64,000 bases of DNA from JACVRW01 sp963825345 (GTDB lineage Bacteria > Actinomycetota > Thermoleophilia > Solirubrobacterales > Thermoleophilaceae): NCBI GenBank assembly GCA_963825345.1, contig CAWGSQ010000005.1:62001-126000 (forward strand), read 5' to 3'. Of the stretch, positions 8,866-17,195 are shown piece by piece. The notes below the pieces were generated by a model. That model was not told where the DNA came from and did not search any database. It saw only the letters and a list, made by a program, of their open reading frames with translations. How positions within the stretch are numbered: position 1 is the first letter of the stretch; each line of letters begins with the position of its first letter. The translations under genes were made by a program, and so were the position numbers.

Positions 8866-10146
8866 TTGAGCACCGAGTCGGCCCGGCTCACAACCCTGGA
8901 CTCAGGCGTTCGAGTAGTCACCGAGGCAATGCCCTCGGTGCGCTCGATCGCCCTTGGGTTCTGGGTCCGGGCCGGTTCGCGTGACGAGGACCACGAGCAC
9001 GCCGGGATCTCGCACTTCCTGGAGCACCTGCTCTTCAAGGGCACGGACCGCTTCAGCTCGCGCGAGATAGACGAGGCCTTTGACTCGATGGGGGCCGAGG
9101 TGAACGCCGGCACCGGCAAGGAGACCACCTCGGTCTACTCGCGCTTCCTCGACAACCACCTGGAGCGCGCGTTCGACGTGCTCCAGGACATGGTGCTGCG
9201 CCCGGCCTACCCGGACATCGACTCCGAGCGGCAGGTGGTGATCGAGGAGATCGCCATGTACGAGGACGAGCCGCAGGACAAGGTGCACGACGTGCTCGCC
9301 GGCGCCGTGTTCGGCGACCATCCGCTGGGGCGGCCGATCATCGGCCGCGCCGACGTGGTGTCGTCGGTGCCGGTGCCCGAGATCGCCTCGTGGCATGACG
9401 GCCGCTACGTGCCGCCGAACATCGTGCTCGCGGCGGCCGGCAACCTCGAGCACGAGCGGATCGTGGAGCTGGCCGAGGCCGCCGTCGGCGGCTCACGCCC
9501 CGCGCCGCCCGCCGAGCTCGGCGCGCCCGACGCTCCCGGGCAGGTGCTTCGCTTCCACCAGAAGGAGACCGAGCAGTACCACCTCTGCCTCGGCGGGCTC
9601 GGGGTGCCGCGCGGCGACGACCGCCGCTTCGCGCTCCGCGTGCTCGACACGATCCTCGGCGGCTCCACCTCGTCGCGGCTCTTCCAGGAGGTGCGCGAGA
9701 AGCGAGGCCTCGCCTACTCGGTCTACTCGTACGCGAGCCACTACGCGGACAGCGGCCAGGTGGCCCTGTACGTGGGCACGCGGCCGGAGAACGTGGCCGA
9801 GGCCGTGGACGTGATCGGGTCCGAGCTGCGCCGCCTGCACGACGACGGCGTGGGCGAGCAGGAGCTGGAGCGCGCCCGCGACAACGTGAAGGGCCGCACG
9901 GTGCTCTCGATGGAGTCCACGCTCACGCGCATGAACCGGCTCGGTAGCTCGGTCCTGATGGGCGTTCCGCTCCTCACGGTCGACGAGCTGCTCGCGGCAT
10001 TCGACGCCGTTACGCTCGACGACGTGAACGGGCTCGCCAAGGAGCTCTGGGTTCCCGACCGCATGTCGGCGGCCGGCGTGGGCGGCGACGAGGCCGCCTT
10101 CCGCAGCGCGCTCGAGGCCGTGTCGCCGGCGCTCGCCGCGGCATGA
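8866..10146 (+). CDS. M16 (pitrilysin/insulinase) zinc metallopeptidase
   Basis: 426 residues from the TTG at 8866, five bases after the pnp stop. The inverted zinc motif H-x-x-E-H is His50-F-L-E53-H54, with the distal ligand in E-E-I-A-M-Y-E-D-E-P about 75 residues later. The C-terminal half is the second M16 domain, with the R/Y-containing K-R-G-L-A-Y-S-V-Y-S region. The gene follows pnp in many actinobacteria. An upstream extension of the frame lies inside pnp and is not coding. Its end overlaps the dapB ATG by four bases. The substrate is unknown. Confidence 0.92.
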   Translation: MSTESARLTTLDSGVRVVTEAMPSVRSIALGFWVRAGSRDEDHEHAGISHFLEHLLFKGTDRFSSREIDEAFDSMGAEVNAGTGKETTSVYSRFLDNHLERAFDVLQDMVLRPAYPDIDSERQVVIEEIAMYEDEPQDKVHDVLAGAVFGDHPLGRPIIGRADVVSSVPVPEIASWHDGRYVPPNIVLAAAGNLEHERIVELAEAAVGGSRPAPPAELGAPDAPGQVLRFHQKETEQYHLCLGGLGVPRGDDRRFALRVLDTILGGSTSSRLFQEVREKRGLAYSVYSYASHYADSGQVALYVGTRPENVAEAVDVIGSELRRLHDDGVGEQELERARDNVKGRTVLSMESTLTRMNRLGSSVLMGVPLLTVDELLAAFDAVTLDDVNGLAKELWVPDRMSAAGVGGDEAAFRSALEAVSPALAAA

Positions 10147-10800
10147 TCAACGTCGCCGTCTCCGGCGCCGCGGGGCGCATGGGGCAGACGGTGTGCGACG
10201 CGGTTGAGGGCGCCGATGACATGTCCCTGGTGGGGCGCGCGGATCCGCTGCTCGACCTGTCGCTGCTCGACGTTCTAGGCGATGCCGACGTCGTGGTCGA
10301 CTTCTCCACGCCGGACACGGCGCTCGAAAACGCCCGCCATTGCATTGAGGCAGGGGTCCATTGCGTGATGGGGACCACTGGGGCGGACTTCTCCTCGCTC
10401 GAGGGAGTGGGCACGCGCCAACCTGTTCGTCGCGCCGAACTTCGCGATCGGGGCGGTGCTGATGATGGAGATCGCGCAGCGCGTGGCCGCGTACATGCCC
10501 GAGTGCGAGATCGTCGAGCTGCACCACGACCGCAAGCTCGACGCCCCGTCGGGCACGGCGGCCCGAACAGCCGAGCTGATCCGCGCGGCAGGCGGCAACG
10601 TCCACGAGCCGATCCACTCCGTGCGCCTGCCGGGCCTCGTGGCGCACCAGGAGGTCATCTTCGGCGGCCCGGGACAGACGCTCACGATCCGCCACGACTC
10701 GGTCGACCGCGAGTCGTTCATGCCGGGCGTGCTGCTGGCGGTGCGGAAGGTCGGCTCGCTGGAGCGCTCGCCCACCGTCGGGCTCGAGAACCTGCTCTAG
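10143..10800 (+). pseudogene. dapB: 4-hydroxy-tetrahydrodipicolinate reductase, split by a +1 frameshift
   Basis: DapB reduces hydroxy-tetrahydrodipicolinate to tetrahydrodipicolinate in lysine/DAP synthesis. The N-terminal half reads from 10143 with the NAD(P) motif V-S-G-A-A-G-R-M-G and G-T-T-G-A-D-F; the C-terminal half reads one base over, with A-P-N-F-A-I-G, E-L-H-H-D-R-K-L-D-A-P-S-G-T-A and ends at 10800. Removing one G near 10402-10405 restores a continuous S-L-E-E-W-A-R-A-N-L-F-V-A-P-N. Both halves are fully conserved, so this is either a sequencing error or a very recent mutation of a probably essential gene. Without repair, the first frame runs into the next gene. Confidence 0.85.
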
Positions 10801-10808
10801 ACCGCACC

Positions 10809-11828
10809 GTGCTTCGCGCTCGACTCACCGCTCAGCTGCTGGCCGGCACGCCGGCACGCGACCCGGTGGCGGTGGCGGAGCGGCTGCTGGCGGTGCAGGG
10901 CCAGGATCCGCGCGGCGCCCGGCTTGCCGTGCGCGCCCGCAGCGAGGGGCTCAGCGCGGCGGACGTCGACCGCGCGCTCACCGAGGACCGCTCGCTCCTG
11001 ATCACGTGGCTGAACCGCGGCACGCTCCACCTGGTTCGGAGCGAGGACTACCCGTGGCTTCAGACGCTCACCACTCCGCCGCTCGTCACGCAGAGCAGGC
11101 GCCGTCTCGCGCAGGAGGGCGTGCCGCCGGATCACGCCGAGCGCGCGATCGCGGAGGTGGAGCGCTCACTCGCCGCCGATGGTCCGCTCAACCGCGACCA
11201 GCTCCGCGAGCGCGTCGAAGCCATCGGGGTGCGAACGGAGCGCCAGGCGCTCGTGCACATCCTCTTCGCGGCGTCGCTGCGTGGCCTGATCGTGCGCGGG
11301 CCGATGGTGGACGGCAAGCACGCATTCGTCCTGGTGAAGGACTGGCTGGGCAAGCAGAAGCCGGTGGACCGCGACACGGCGCTCGCGGAGCTGGCGCGCC
11401 GCTACCTGGCCGGCCACGGCCCGGCGAACGACCGCGACCTCGCCCGCTGGGCCGGCCTGCCCCTTCGCGACGCCCGCGCCGGCATGAGCGCCATCTCCTC
11501 GGAGATCGAGCACACGGACGACGGCCTCGTCGACGTGCGAGGCAGACCGGAGCCTGCCGAGCTGCCCCCGCCGCGCCTGCTCGGCCCTTTCGACCCGCTA
11601 CTGCTGGGCTGGACGTCGCGCGAGCTCGTGCTCGGGGAGCATCAGGAGCTCGTGACGGTGAACGGCATCTTCCGCCCGTTCGCGCTGGTGAAGGGCCGGG
11701 CCGCGGCGAGCTGGAGCATGCCGCGGGGCGAGGTGGCGCTGGAGCCCTTTGGGCGTCTCGGCAAGGCGGACGCCGCAGCGCTTGAGAAGGACGCGGCTGA
11801 CGTCGAGCGGTTTCTCGGCGCCCGATAG
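10809..11828 (+). CDS. Winged-helix HTH_42 protein (AlkZ-like DNA glycosylase candidate)
   Basis: 339 residues from the GTG at 10809, eight bases after dapB. It has the tandem winged-helix layout of the HTH_42/AlkZ-YcaQ superfamily. Near the N-terminus it carries Q30-G-Q32-D-P-R, where characterised AlkZ glycosylases carry a Q-x-Q catalytic motif used to excise bulky or crosslinked bases; the R-G-T-L-H-L-V pattern and a C-terminal L-L-G-P-F-D-P-L-L-L-G-W also fit. The first dapB frame happens to fuse with this frame, which is an artefact of the frameshift. Activity on damaged DNA is inferred from family. Confidence 0.75.
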   Translation: MLRARLTAQLLAGTPARDPVAVAERLLAVQGQDPRGARLAVRARSEGLSAADVDRALTEDRSLLITWLNRGTLHLVRSEDYPWLQTLTTPPLVTQSRRRLAQEGVPPDHAERAIAEVERSLAADGPLNRDQLRERVEAIGVRTERQALVHILFAASLRGLIVRGPMVDGKHAFVLVKDWLGKQKPVDRDTALAELARRYLAGHGPANDRDLARWAGLPLRDARAGMSAISSEIEHTDDGLVDVRGRPEPAELPPPRLLGPFDPLLLGWTSRELVLGEHQELVTVNGIFRPFALVKGRAAASWSMPRGEVALEPFGRLGKADAAALEKDAADVERFLGAR

Positions 11829-11829
11829 C

Positions 11830-11985
11830 GCGCTAACAGCAGCGGTGACGGAGATGGGGTTCCGTCGTCACTTAGTCCGCCTATGCCGGATTAAGTGACG
11901 GCGGACCGGGGTGTTATCGCGATTAACCGCGGTATGCGCGGAGAAGCGCGATAGGCCCCTCCCTGCAATGCCCGCTGTTAAGCGC
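11830..11985. other. Structured intergenic region with nested inverted repeats
   Basis: The 189-base gap between 11829 and 12017 holds no gene I can support but has layered dyad symmetry. Outer arms 11830-11840/11974-11985 (GCGCTAACAGC against GCTGTTAAGCGC, one bulge) enclose an 18-base stem 11862-11879/11887-11904 with only two G-U wobbles and a 7-base loop, and a 7-base stem 11915-11921/11947-11953. A perfect ACCGCGGT palindrome lies inside the latter. It could be a terminator array, a structured RNA or a palindromic mobile remnant. Confidence 0.5.
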
Positions 11986-12017
11986 TCGCCTGACGAGGGC
12001 GCATAGGCTCCGCCGCC

Positions 12018-12797
12018 ATGCCCGCCGACGACCTCGACCTCAGCGCCCACGCCACCCGCAACCGCGCCGTATGGAACGCCGACGCTCCGAACTGGGTCGA
12101 GGGCGGGCGCAAGTCGTGGGCGAGTCCCACGCCCTGGTGGGGGATGTGGGAGATCCCGGAGGAGGAGCTGCGGATCCTTCCGGACGTGGCCGGTCTCGAC
12201 GTGCTCGACCTCGGCTGTGGGACCGGATACTGGTGCGCCTGGTTCGCGCGCCTCGGCGCCCGTCCGGTCGGGCTCGACCTGTCCGAGGAGCAGCTTGCCA
12301 CGGCGCGCGAGCTCCAGGCCGAGCACGGCATCGAGTTCCCGCTCATCCACGCCAGTGCCGAGGCGCCGCCGCTCCCGGATGCCTCGTTCGACCTCGTCTT
12401 CTCGGAATACGGCGCGGCCATCTGGTGCGACCCGTTCGTCTGGATTCCGCAGGCGCATCGTCTCCTGCGCCCGGGCGGTCGGCTCATCTTTCTCGGGAAC
12501 TCGGTCCTGGCGATGCTCTGCTCACCGCTCAGCGAGGAGCCCGCGGGCGAGACCCTCGTCCGGCCGCAGCGAGGCCTACGCTCCATCGACTGGCCGGACC
12601 CGGATGGGATCGACTTCCATCAGCCTCACGGCGAGCGCATCAAGCTGCTGCGCGACACGGGCTTCGAGATCGAGGCGCTCCACGAGCTCTACGCGCCGGA
12701 TGGCGATCCGGAGGAGATCCGTTACTTCATGCGCCGCGGCTGGGCTCAGAAGTGGCCGTGCGAGGCGGTCTGGGTGGCCCGCCGGATCGACCGCTGA
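12018..12797 (+). CDS. SAM-dependent class I methyltransferase
   Basis: 259 residues. Motif I is V-L-D-L-G-C-G-T-G-Y-W (about residues 63-73), followed by the acidic V-G-L-D-L-S motif II and the H-R-L-L-R-P-G-G-R-L post-motif near residue 155, as in Methyltransf_11 proteins. An N-terminal N-x-x-A-V-W-N-A-D-A-P-N-W segment and the W-x-W-P-D-P-D region hint at small-molecule methylation. It stands alone after the structured intergenic region, and the ATG is the first good start after that gap. The substrate cannot be assigned. Confidence 0.85.
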   Translation: MPADDLDLSAHATRNRAVWNADAPNWVEGGRKSWASPTPWWGMWEIPEEELRILPDVAGLDVLDLGCGTGYWCAWFARLGARPVGLDLSEEQLATARELQAEHGIEFPLIHASAEAPPLPDASFDLVFSEYGAAIWCDPFVWIPQAHRLLRPGGRLIFLGNSVLAMLCSPLSEEPAGETLVRPQRGLRSIDWPDPDGIDFHQPHGERIKLLRDTGFEIEALHELYAPDGDPEEIRYFMRRGWAQKWPCEAVWVARRIDR

Positions 12798-12844
12798 GCC
12801 GCTCGGCCTAAAGCTCAGCCCGAGATCCCCGATTACCCGGGCAG

Positions 12845-13042
12845 ATGGACGAACTCGACACCGAGCTGCACGACCTGCGCCTCCAGCGCGCCGCGCTCGA
12901 GTTCCTGCTCGCCCATGCCTGCGAGGCGCTCCTCTTCTACGCCGACCGCGCGAACTACAACTTCGCCGACGACGGCATGGAGGATGCCGCGATGGACACG
13001 CTCACCTTCATTGCCGGGGCGGACGCCGCCTCGATCCGCTAG
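12845..13042 (+). CDS. Small acidic hypothetical protein
   Basis: 65 residues beginning M-D-E-L-D-T-E-L-H-D-L, mostly helical with a high Asp/Glu/Ala content and no membrane segment. I do not recognise a family. The ATG lies 47 bases after the methyltransferase and the stop overlaps the convergent DUF3052 gene end by four bases. Support is the codon-like composition and tight packing; a spurious frame is possible. Confidence 0.5.
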   Translation: MDELDTELHDLRLQRAALEFLLAHACEALLFYADRANYNFADDGMEDAAMDTLTFIAGADAASIR

Positions 13043-13485
13043 GCGGCGTTCTTGGTGCCGTTGCGGCGCAGGGTGCGCGGGATCACGAAGCGGATCCCCG
13101 AGCGCTCGTCGTCGATCGAGCAGGTCTTGTTGTCGATCAGCCCGAGCCGCTTGGCGTAGGGCACCAGGGCCATCTGGTTGAGGTAGTTCTCGTGTCCCCG
13201 CTTGCGGGTGATCACCCACAGGTAGCCGGTGTCGCGCAGGCGGGCCCGGTAGCGAACGAGCGTCTCCTTGGCCTCGTCCTCGGACTCCACGAGCACGATC
13301 GCGCCGTCGAGCTCGCCGGAGCGCACAAGGCCGCGGCCGATGGCCTCCTTCACGTCGCGCCGGAGCCCCGGACCGACATCGCCCGCAATCTCCACGCGCT
13401 GATCCGCCGTCACACCCAGCTTCTGGACGGTGGAGCGGTGGCTGTAGTCGCGTTCGGGGGCCATTGCTGAAGGGAATTCTGCCAT
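13039..13485 (-). CDS. DUF3052-family protein
   Basis: 148 residues. The segment R-D-Y-S-H-R-S-T-V-x-K-L-G-V at the N-terminus and the D-G-A-I-V-L-V-E-S-E-D-E middle match the actinobacterial DUF3052 family, whose function is unknown. A second in-frame ATG at 13464 would give M-A-P-E-R-D-Y-S and may be the true start; neither has a strong ribosome-binding site. It converges on the small acidic protein with a four-base overlap. It probably acts in the cytoplasm, as no signal or membrane segment is seen. Confidence 0.75.
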   Translation of the reverse strand: MAEFPSAMAPERDYSHRSTVQKLGVTADQRVEIAGDVGPGLRRDVKEAIGRGLVRSGELDGAIVLVESEDEAKETLVRYRARLRDTGYLWVITRKRGHENYLNQMALVPYAKRLGLIDNKTCSIDDERSGIRFVIPRTLRRNGTKNAA

Positions 13486-13562
13486 TTGCAGGCTGGCTTT
13501 CGGTAGGGGTGACTCCCGGATTGCACGGTAAGGTTCGACGGAGCCAACAAGGGGAGGACCGC

Positions 13563-13928
13563 ATGGGGTTCATGGACAAGGCAAAGCAGCTCGCCGAGCA
13601 GGCGCAGCAGAAGCTGGACGAGACACAGAAGAACTTCAACAAGTCGAGCTCGCCGGAGGGGCAGCCGCAGGGCGACGGCGTGAAGTACGACGAGCACGGG
13701 CGCCCGATTCAGGAGGCTCCGCCAGCGGCAGCCACCGCACCACCGGCGGCAGAGCCCGCCGCGCCCGCTGCACCGGCGGCGGCAGAGCCCGCCGCACCGG
13801 CGGCGCCGGCCGCACCCGCCGCTGAGCCGACGGAGGAGCAGCCGGCCGCCGACGCGCCCACGCCGCCCCCGGCACCGGCGAGCGGCGACTCGAACGCCAC
13901 TCCCGACCCGTTCAAGCCGCTCCAGTAG
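13563..13928 (+). CDS. Hypothetical protein with Ala/Pro-rich tail
   Basis: 121 residues from the ATG at 13563, preceded by a strong GGGGAGG site; the longer upstream frame is not needed. The N-terminus (M-G-F-M-D-K-A-K-Q-L-A-E-Q-A-Q-Q) is an amphipathic helix like that of antitoxin/stress-type small proteins, followed by a V-K-Y-D-E-H-G-R-P-I turn and about 75 residues of Ala/Pro/Glu low complexity. No catalytic motif is seen. It ends exactly where the GTG that could extend dapA begins. Confidence 0.7.
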   Translation: MGFMDKAKQLAEQAQQKLDETQKNFNKSSSPEGQPQGDGVKYDEHGRPIQEAPPAAATAPPAAEPAAPAAPAAAEPAAPAAPAAPAAEPTEEQPAADAPTPPPAPASGDSNATPDPFKPLQ

Positions 13929-13954
13929 TGGCGGAGCGCTTCTCCCGCGACAGC

Positions 13955-14803
13955 ATGAGCCTCGGCGGCATCCTCACCGCGATGGTCACTCCGTTCGACG
14001 CGGACGGCCGTCTCGACGAGGACGCCGCTGTGCGTCTCATCCACCACCTGCTGGAGAACGGCTCCGACGGCCTCGTGCTCGCCGGCAGCACCGGCGAGGG
14101 CGCGACCATGACCGACGAGGAGAAGGTTCGCCTCTGGGAGCTCGGCGTGGCGGAGTCCGGCGACGCTCCGATCATCGCGGGCACCGGCACCTACGACACG
14201 CGTCATTCCGTCGAGCTCACCGAGCGCGCGCATGAGGTCGGCGTGGACGCAATGCTCGTGGTCACGCCGTACTACGTGCGGCCGAACCGGCGCGGGATCA
14301 AGGCGCACTACGCGGCGGTGGCCGCCGCCACGGACAGGCCCATCGTGGCCTACAACATCCCCAGCCGAACCGCCACGGACATGCCGAACGACCTGCTCGA
14401 GGAGCTGGCGCAGATCGACAACGTCGCCGCGGTGAAGCAGGCCCGCTACGAGGACATGGCGCCGATCGAAGGCATGGACCTGCTCGCAGGCAACGACGAC
14501 GTGCTCGCCAAGGTCATGGACATGGGCGGCACCGGCGGCATTCTGGTGTCCTCGAATCTGATCGGCCGCGAGATGCGGCGCATCATCGACGAGCCGGACC
14601 ACAGGCATGAGATCGAGGACGGGCTGCGGGACCTCTACAAGGCGATGACCGTGACGGTGAACCCGATCCCGGTCAAGACGGCGGTAAACATGATCGGCCT
14701 GGAGGCCGGCGGGCTGCGGCTGCCGCTCGTGGAGGCGTCGGAGGAAGAGCGCGCCGTGATCCGCGAGGCGCTCGAGCGGCACAACCTACTCGCCGCGGTT
14801 TGA
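13955..14803 (+). CDS. dapA: 4-hydroxy-tetrahydrodipicolinate synthase
   Basis: 282 residues from the ATG at 13955. It condenses pyruvate with aspartate semialdehyde in the first committed step of lysine/DAP synthesis. With this start the Schiff-base lysine is Lys161 (A-V-K-Q) and the catalytic tyrosine Tyr133 (A-Y-N-I-P-S-R-T), the same numbering as in E. coli DapA, which supports the ATG over an upstream GTG at 13928. The G-S-T-G-E motif is present. The stop overlaps the RNase J start (TTGA), a conserved actinobacterial dapA-rnj pairing. Confidence 0.95.
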   Translation: MSLGGILTAMVTPFDADGRLDEDAAVRLIHHLLENGSDGLVLAGSTGEGATMTDEEKVRLWELGVAESGDAPIIAGTGTYDTRHSVELTERAHEVGVDAMLVVTPYYVRPNRRGIKAHYAAVAAATDRPIVAYNIPSRTATDMPNDLLEELAQIDNVAAVKQARYEDMAPIEGMDLLAGNDDVLAKVMDMGGTGGILVSSNLIGREMRRIIDEPDHRHEIEDGLRDLYKAMTVTVNPIPVKTAVNMIGLEAGGLRLPLVEASEEERAVIREALERHNLLAAV

Positions 14804-16464
14804 GCCCGAGCACGCTCCGTGTCCTCCCGCTCGGCGGGCTCGGCGAGATAGGCAAGAACATGATGGTCGTCGAGTACGACGGCCGCATAGTGGTCGTGGA
14901 CACGGGCCTGATGTTCCCCACGCCCGACCAGCTCGGCATCGATCTCGTGCTGCCGGACTTCACCTACCTGCGCGAGCGCGCCGACGACATCGACGCGATC
15001 GTGCTCACGCACGGGCACGAGGACCACGTGGGCGCGCTGCCGTTCGTGCTGCGCGAGCTCGACACCGTTCCGCCCGTCTACGGCGGGCCGCTCACCGCCG
15101 CGATGGTGCGCTCGAAGCTCGACGAGCACAAGCTCAAGGACGTTGCGGTCGAGGACGTGCTGGCGGGCCAGAGCTTCGAGGCGGGCCCGTTCTCGATCGA
15201 GATGGTGAAGATGGCCCACTCGATCCCGGACGCCTTCGCCGTGGCGATCACGATGGAGCTCGGCACGATGCTGATGACCGGCGACTACAAGTTCGACCAG
15301 ACGCCGGTGGACGGCGTGCCCGCCGACGTGTCGAGGCTCGCCGAGCTAGGCCGCGAGCGGCTGCTGCTCCTCTGCGGCGACTCGACGAACGCCGACCGCC
15401 CCGGCGTGTCGCTGTCCGAGTCGAGCGTCGGGCCGCGCCTCGTCGAGGTGTTTGCCCGCTGCCCGGGTCGCATCATCGTCACCTGCTTCGCCTCGAACAT
15501 CCACCGGGTCCAGCAGGTGGTGGATGCCGCGGCTTCGGTCGGCCGGCGCGTCTCGCTGATCGGCCGCTCGATGCGCAAGAACACGAACATCGGGCGCATG
15601 CTCGGCCACATCAACATCCCGGAGGGTCTGCTGGTGGGGCCGAAGGAGATCGAGGACTTCCCGGACCACAAGCTCGTGATCATCTCGACAGGGTCCCAGG
15701 GAGAGCCGCTCTCGGCGCTGCGCCGGATGGCCCACGGCGATCACCCGAACGTGGACCTGCACGACGGCGACACCGTGATCTTCTCGGCCACGGCGATCCC
15801 CGGCAACGAGCGAGCGGTGAACGAGACGATCGACCGCATCTACCGGCTCGGCGCGAGCGTGATCACCGCGGCGGACGTGCCCGTGCACGCCTCCGGCCAC
15901 GGCTACGCCGAGGAGCTGAAGCTGATGCTCAACCTCACGAAGCCGCGCTACGTGATGCCGGTGCACGGCGACCACAAGCGCCTGCGCCTGCACGCCGAGC
16001 TGGCCGAGGCCGTGGGGATCCCGCCGAAGTCGATCTTCCGCGGAGAGAACGGAAGCCCGCTCGAGATCGACTCCTCCGGCGCCCGCTGGGGCGAGCGCGA
16101 GCAGGCCGGGCTCATCTTCGTGGACGGGATGGAGGTGGGCGACATCGAGGACGTGGCCCTGCGCGACCGCCGCATGCTGTCGGCGGACGGCATCTTCATC
16201 GTCGTCGCCACCATCTCGGAGCAGGACGGCCGCTCGGTCGTCCCGCCGGAGATCATCTTCCGCGGCGTGCCCTTCGCCGACGAGGCCGACAGCTTCCGCG
16301 ACGAGCTGCGCCTGGCCGTCGACAAGTCACTGGCGCACTCGGCCGAGGAGGAGATCACGGAGATCGACCTCGTCCAGGACCACCTGCACGACGACATCGC
16401 CGAGTTCGTCTACAACCGCCTCAAGCGGCGGCCGATGGTCCTGCCTGTGGTCGTCGAGGTCTAG
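14800..16464 (+). CDS. rnj: Ribonuclease J
   Basis: 554 residues, full RNase J length. The metallo-beta-lactamase/beta-CASP core shows H-G-H-E-D-H (about residues 69-74) binding two zinc ions, and the beta-CASP motifs with H-A-S-G-H-G near residue 366 and P-V-H-G-D near 387, followed by the C-terminal domain. It combines 5'-3' exonuclease and endonuclease activity in mRNA decay and rRNA maturation. It starts with TTG at 14800, overlapping dapA by four bases. It coexists here with RNase Y and PNPase. Confidence 0.96.
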   Translation: MSPSTLRVLPLGGLGEIGKNMMVVEYDGRIVVVDTGLMFPTPDQLGIDLVLPDFTYLRERADDIDAIVLTHGHEDHVGALPFVLRELDTVPPVYGGPLTAAMVRSKLDEHKLKDVAVEDVLAGQSFEAGPFSIEMVKMAHSIPDAFAVAITMELGTMLMTGDYKFDQTPVDGVPADVSRLAELGRERLLLLCGDSTNADRPGVSLSESSVGPRLVEVFARCPGRIIVTCFASNIHRVQQVVDAAASVGRRVSLIGRSMRKNTNIGRMLGHINIPEGLLVGPKEIEDFPDHKLVIISTGSQGEPLSALRRMAHGDHPNVDLHDGDTVIFSATAIPGNERAVNETIDRIYRLGASVITAADVPVHASGHGYAEELKLMLNLTKPRYVMPVHGDHKRLRLHAELAEAVGIPPKSIFRGENGSPLEIDSSGARWGEREQAGLIFVDGMEVGDIEDVALRDRRMLSADGIFIVVATISEQDGRSVVPPEIIFRGVPFADEADSFRDELRLAVDKSLAHSAEEEITEIDLVQDHLHDDIAEFVYNRLKRRPMVLPVVVEV

Positions 16465-17195
16465 CCGGCTTCGGCTATCCCGAAGAAGCCGCAGTCGTTC
16501 GTGGTGCCGCGCACGTCGTTCAGCTCCACGCGAGTGAAGCCCTGAACCGTCACGACTTTGTCGTCAGAGCTCACGTAGGCGATTAGTCCACTGACATTGG
16601 TAGTGCCATCGAACACGAGCGTGTTGTCGTTCGGGGAGAAGCTCCCGTTGTCGTTGCTGAAGCCGGGGAAGTCCGACGAGATCTCTCCGTTCGGCAGTGA
16701 CGCGTTCGCGCGCACCTCGAGGGCGGTCGGGCCGGAGACGCAGCGTGCGTCCAACTTGAGCCCGCCAACGTTGAGGATCTCGACGAACGGATCCCCCGCT
16801 TGGCCGGCGTAGCTGACCTTCCGCAGCGCGACGCCCCCAACGGAGTCGGCCGTCCCAGCGGTGGTGGCGGTGTCCGCGGCGGTTGCGCTCGGCACCTTCC
16901 CCAGCGTGTCCTCCTTGACGTCGTCGCCCGTCAGCGTGTTGAGCGCGACGTCGCGGCCCTGAACGGTGCTGTTGCGGATGTCGATGCCCCGCACCTCGTT
17001 GTTGCGCAGGTCGCGCGTGCGGATCTGGTTGTTGCGGAGGTCGACGCTGCGGATCTCGTTGTTCTTGATCTCGCGGCTGTCGATGAAGCCGGTCGCAACG
17101 CCATAGGACACGCCGCTCAGGGACACGAACAGGGCAATCATGGAGATCACCAGTGCCGGCGAGGGCCGCCGGCGCAGGATCGACTTCACGGTCAC
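16461..17195 (-). CDS. Membrane-anchored/secreted protein with decapeptide repeats
   Basis: 244 residues. A hydrophobic segment at about 14-33 anchors or exports it. Residues 41-100 form six back-to-back 10-residue repeats, the first four close to x-x-(I/L)-(K/R)-N-x-x-(I/V)-(R/Q)-x and the last two degenerate, suggesting a small beta-solenoid stalk. An Ala/Thr-rich linker follows, then a beta-rich C-terminal domain with two cysteines. I know similar repeats mainly from Thermoleophilia proteins of unknown function. The GTG at 17195 overlaps the histidine kinase stop by one base; an AAGGAG site sits better before a GTG at 17189, which may be the true start. Confidence 0.75.
   Translation of the reverse strand: MTVKSILRRRPSPALVISMIALFVSLSGVSYGVATGFIDSREIKNNEIRSVDLRNNQIRTRDLRNNEVRGIDIRNSTVQGRDVALNTLTGDDVKEDTLGKVPSATAADTATTAGTADSVGGVALRKVSYAGQAGDPFVEILNVGGLKLDARCVSGPTALEVRANASLPNGEISSDFPGFSNDNGSFSPNDNTLVFDGTTNVSGLIAYVSSDDKVVTVQGFTRVELNDVRGTTNDCGFFGIAEAG

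Noticed and set aside
10143..11828. Apparent fusion of dapB with the HTH_42 protein
   Set aside because: The joining segment is out-of-frame dapB; the true dapB end and a separate GTG start are visible.
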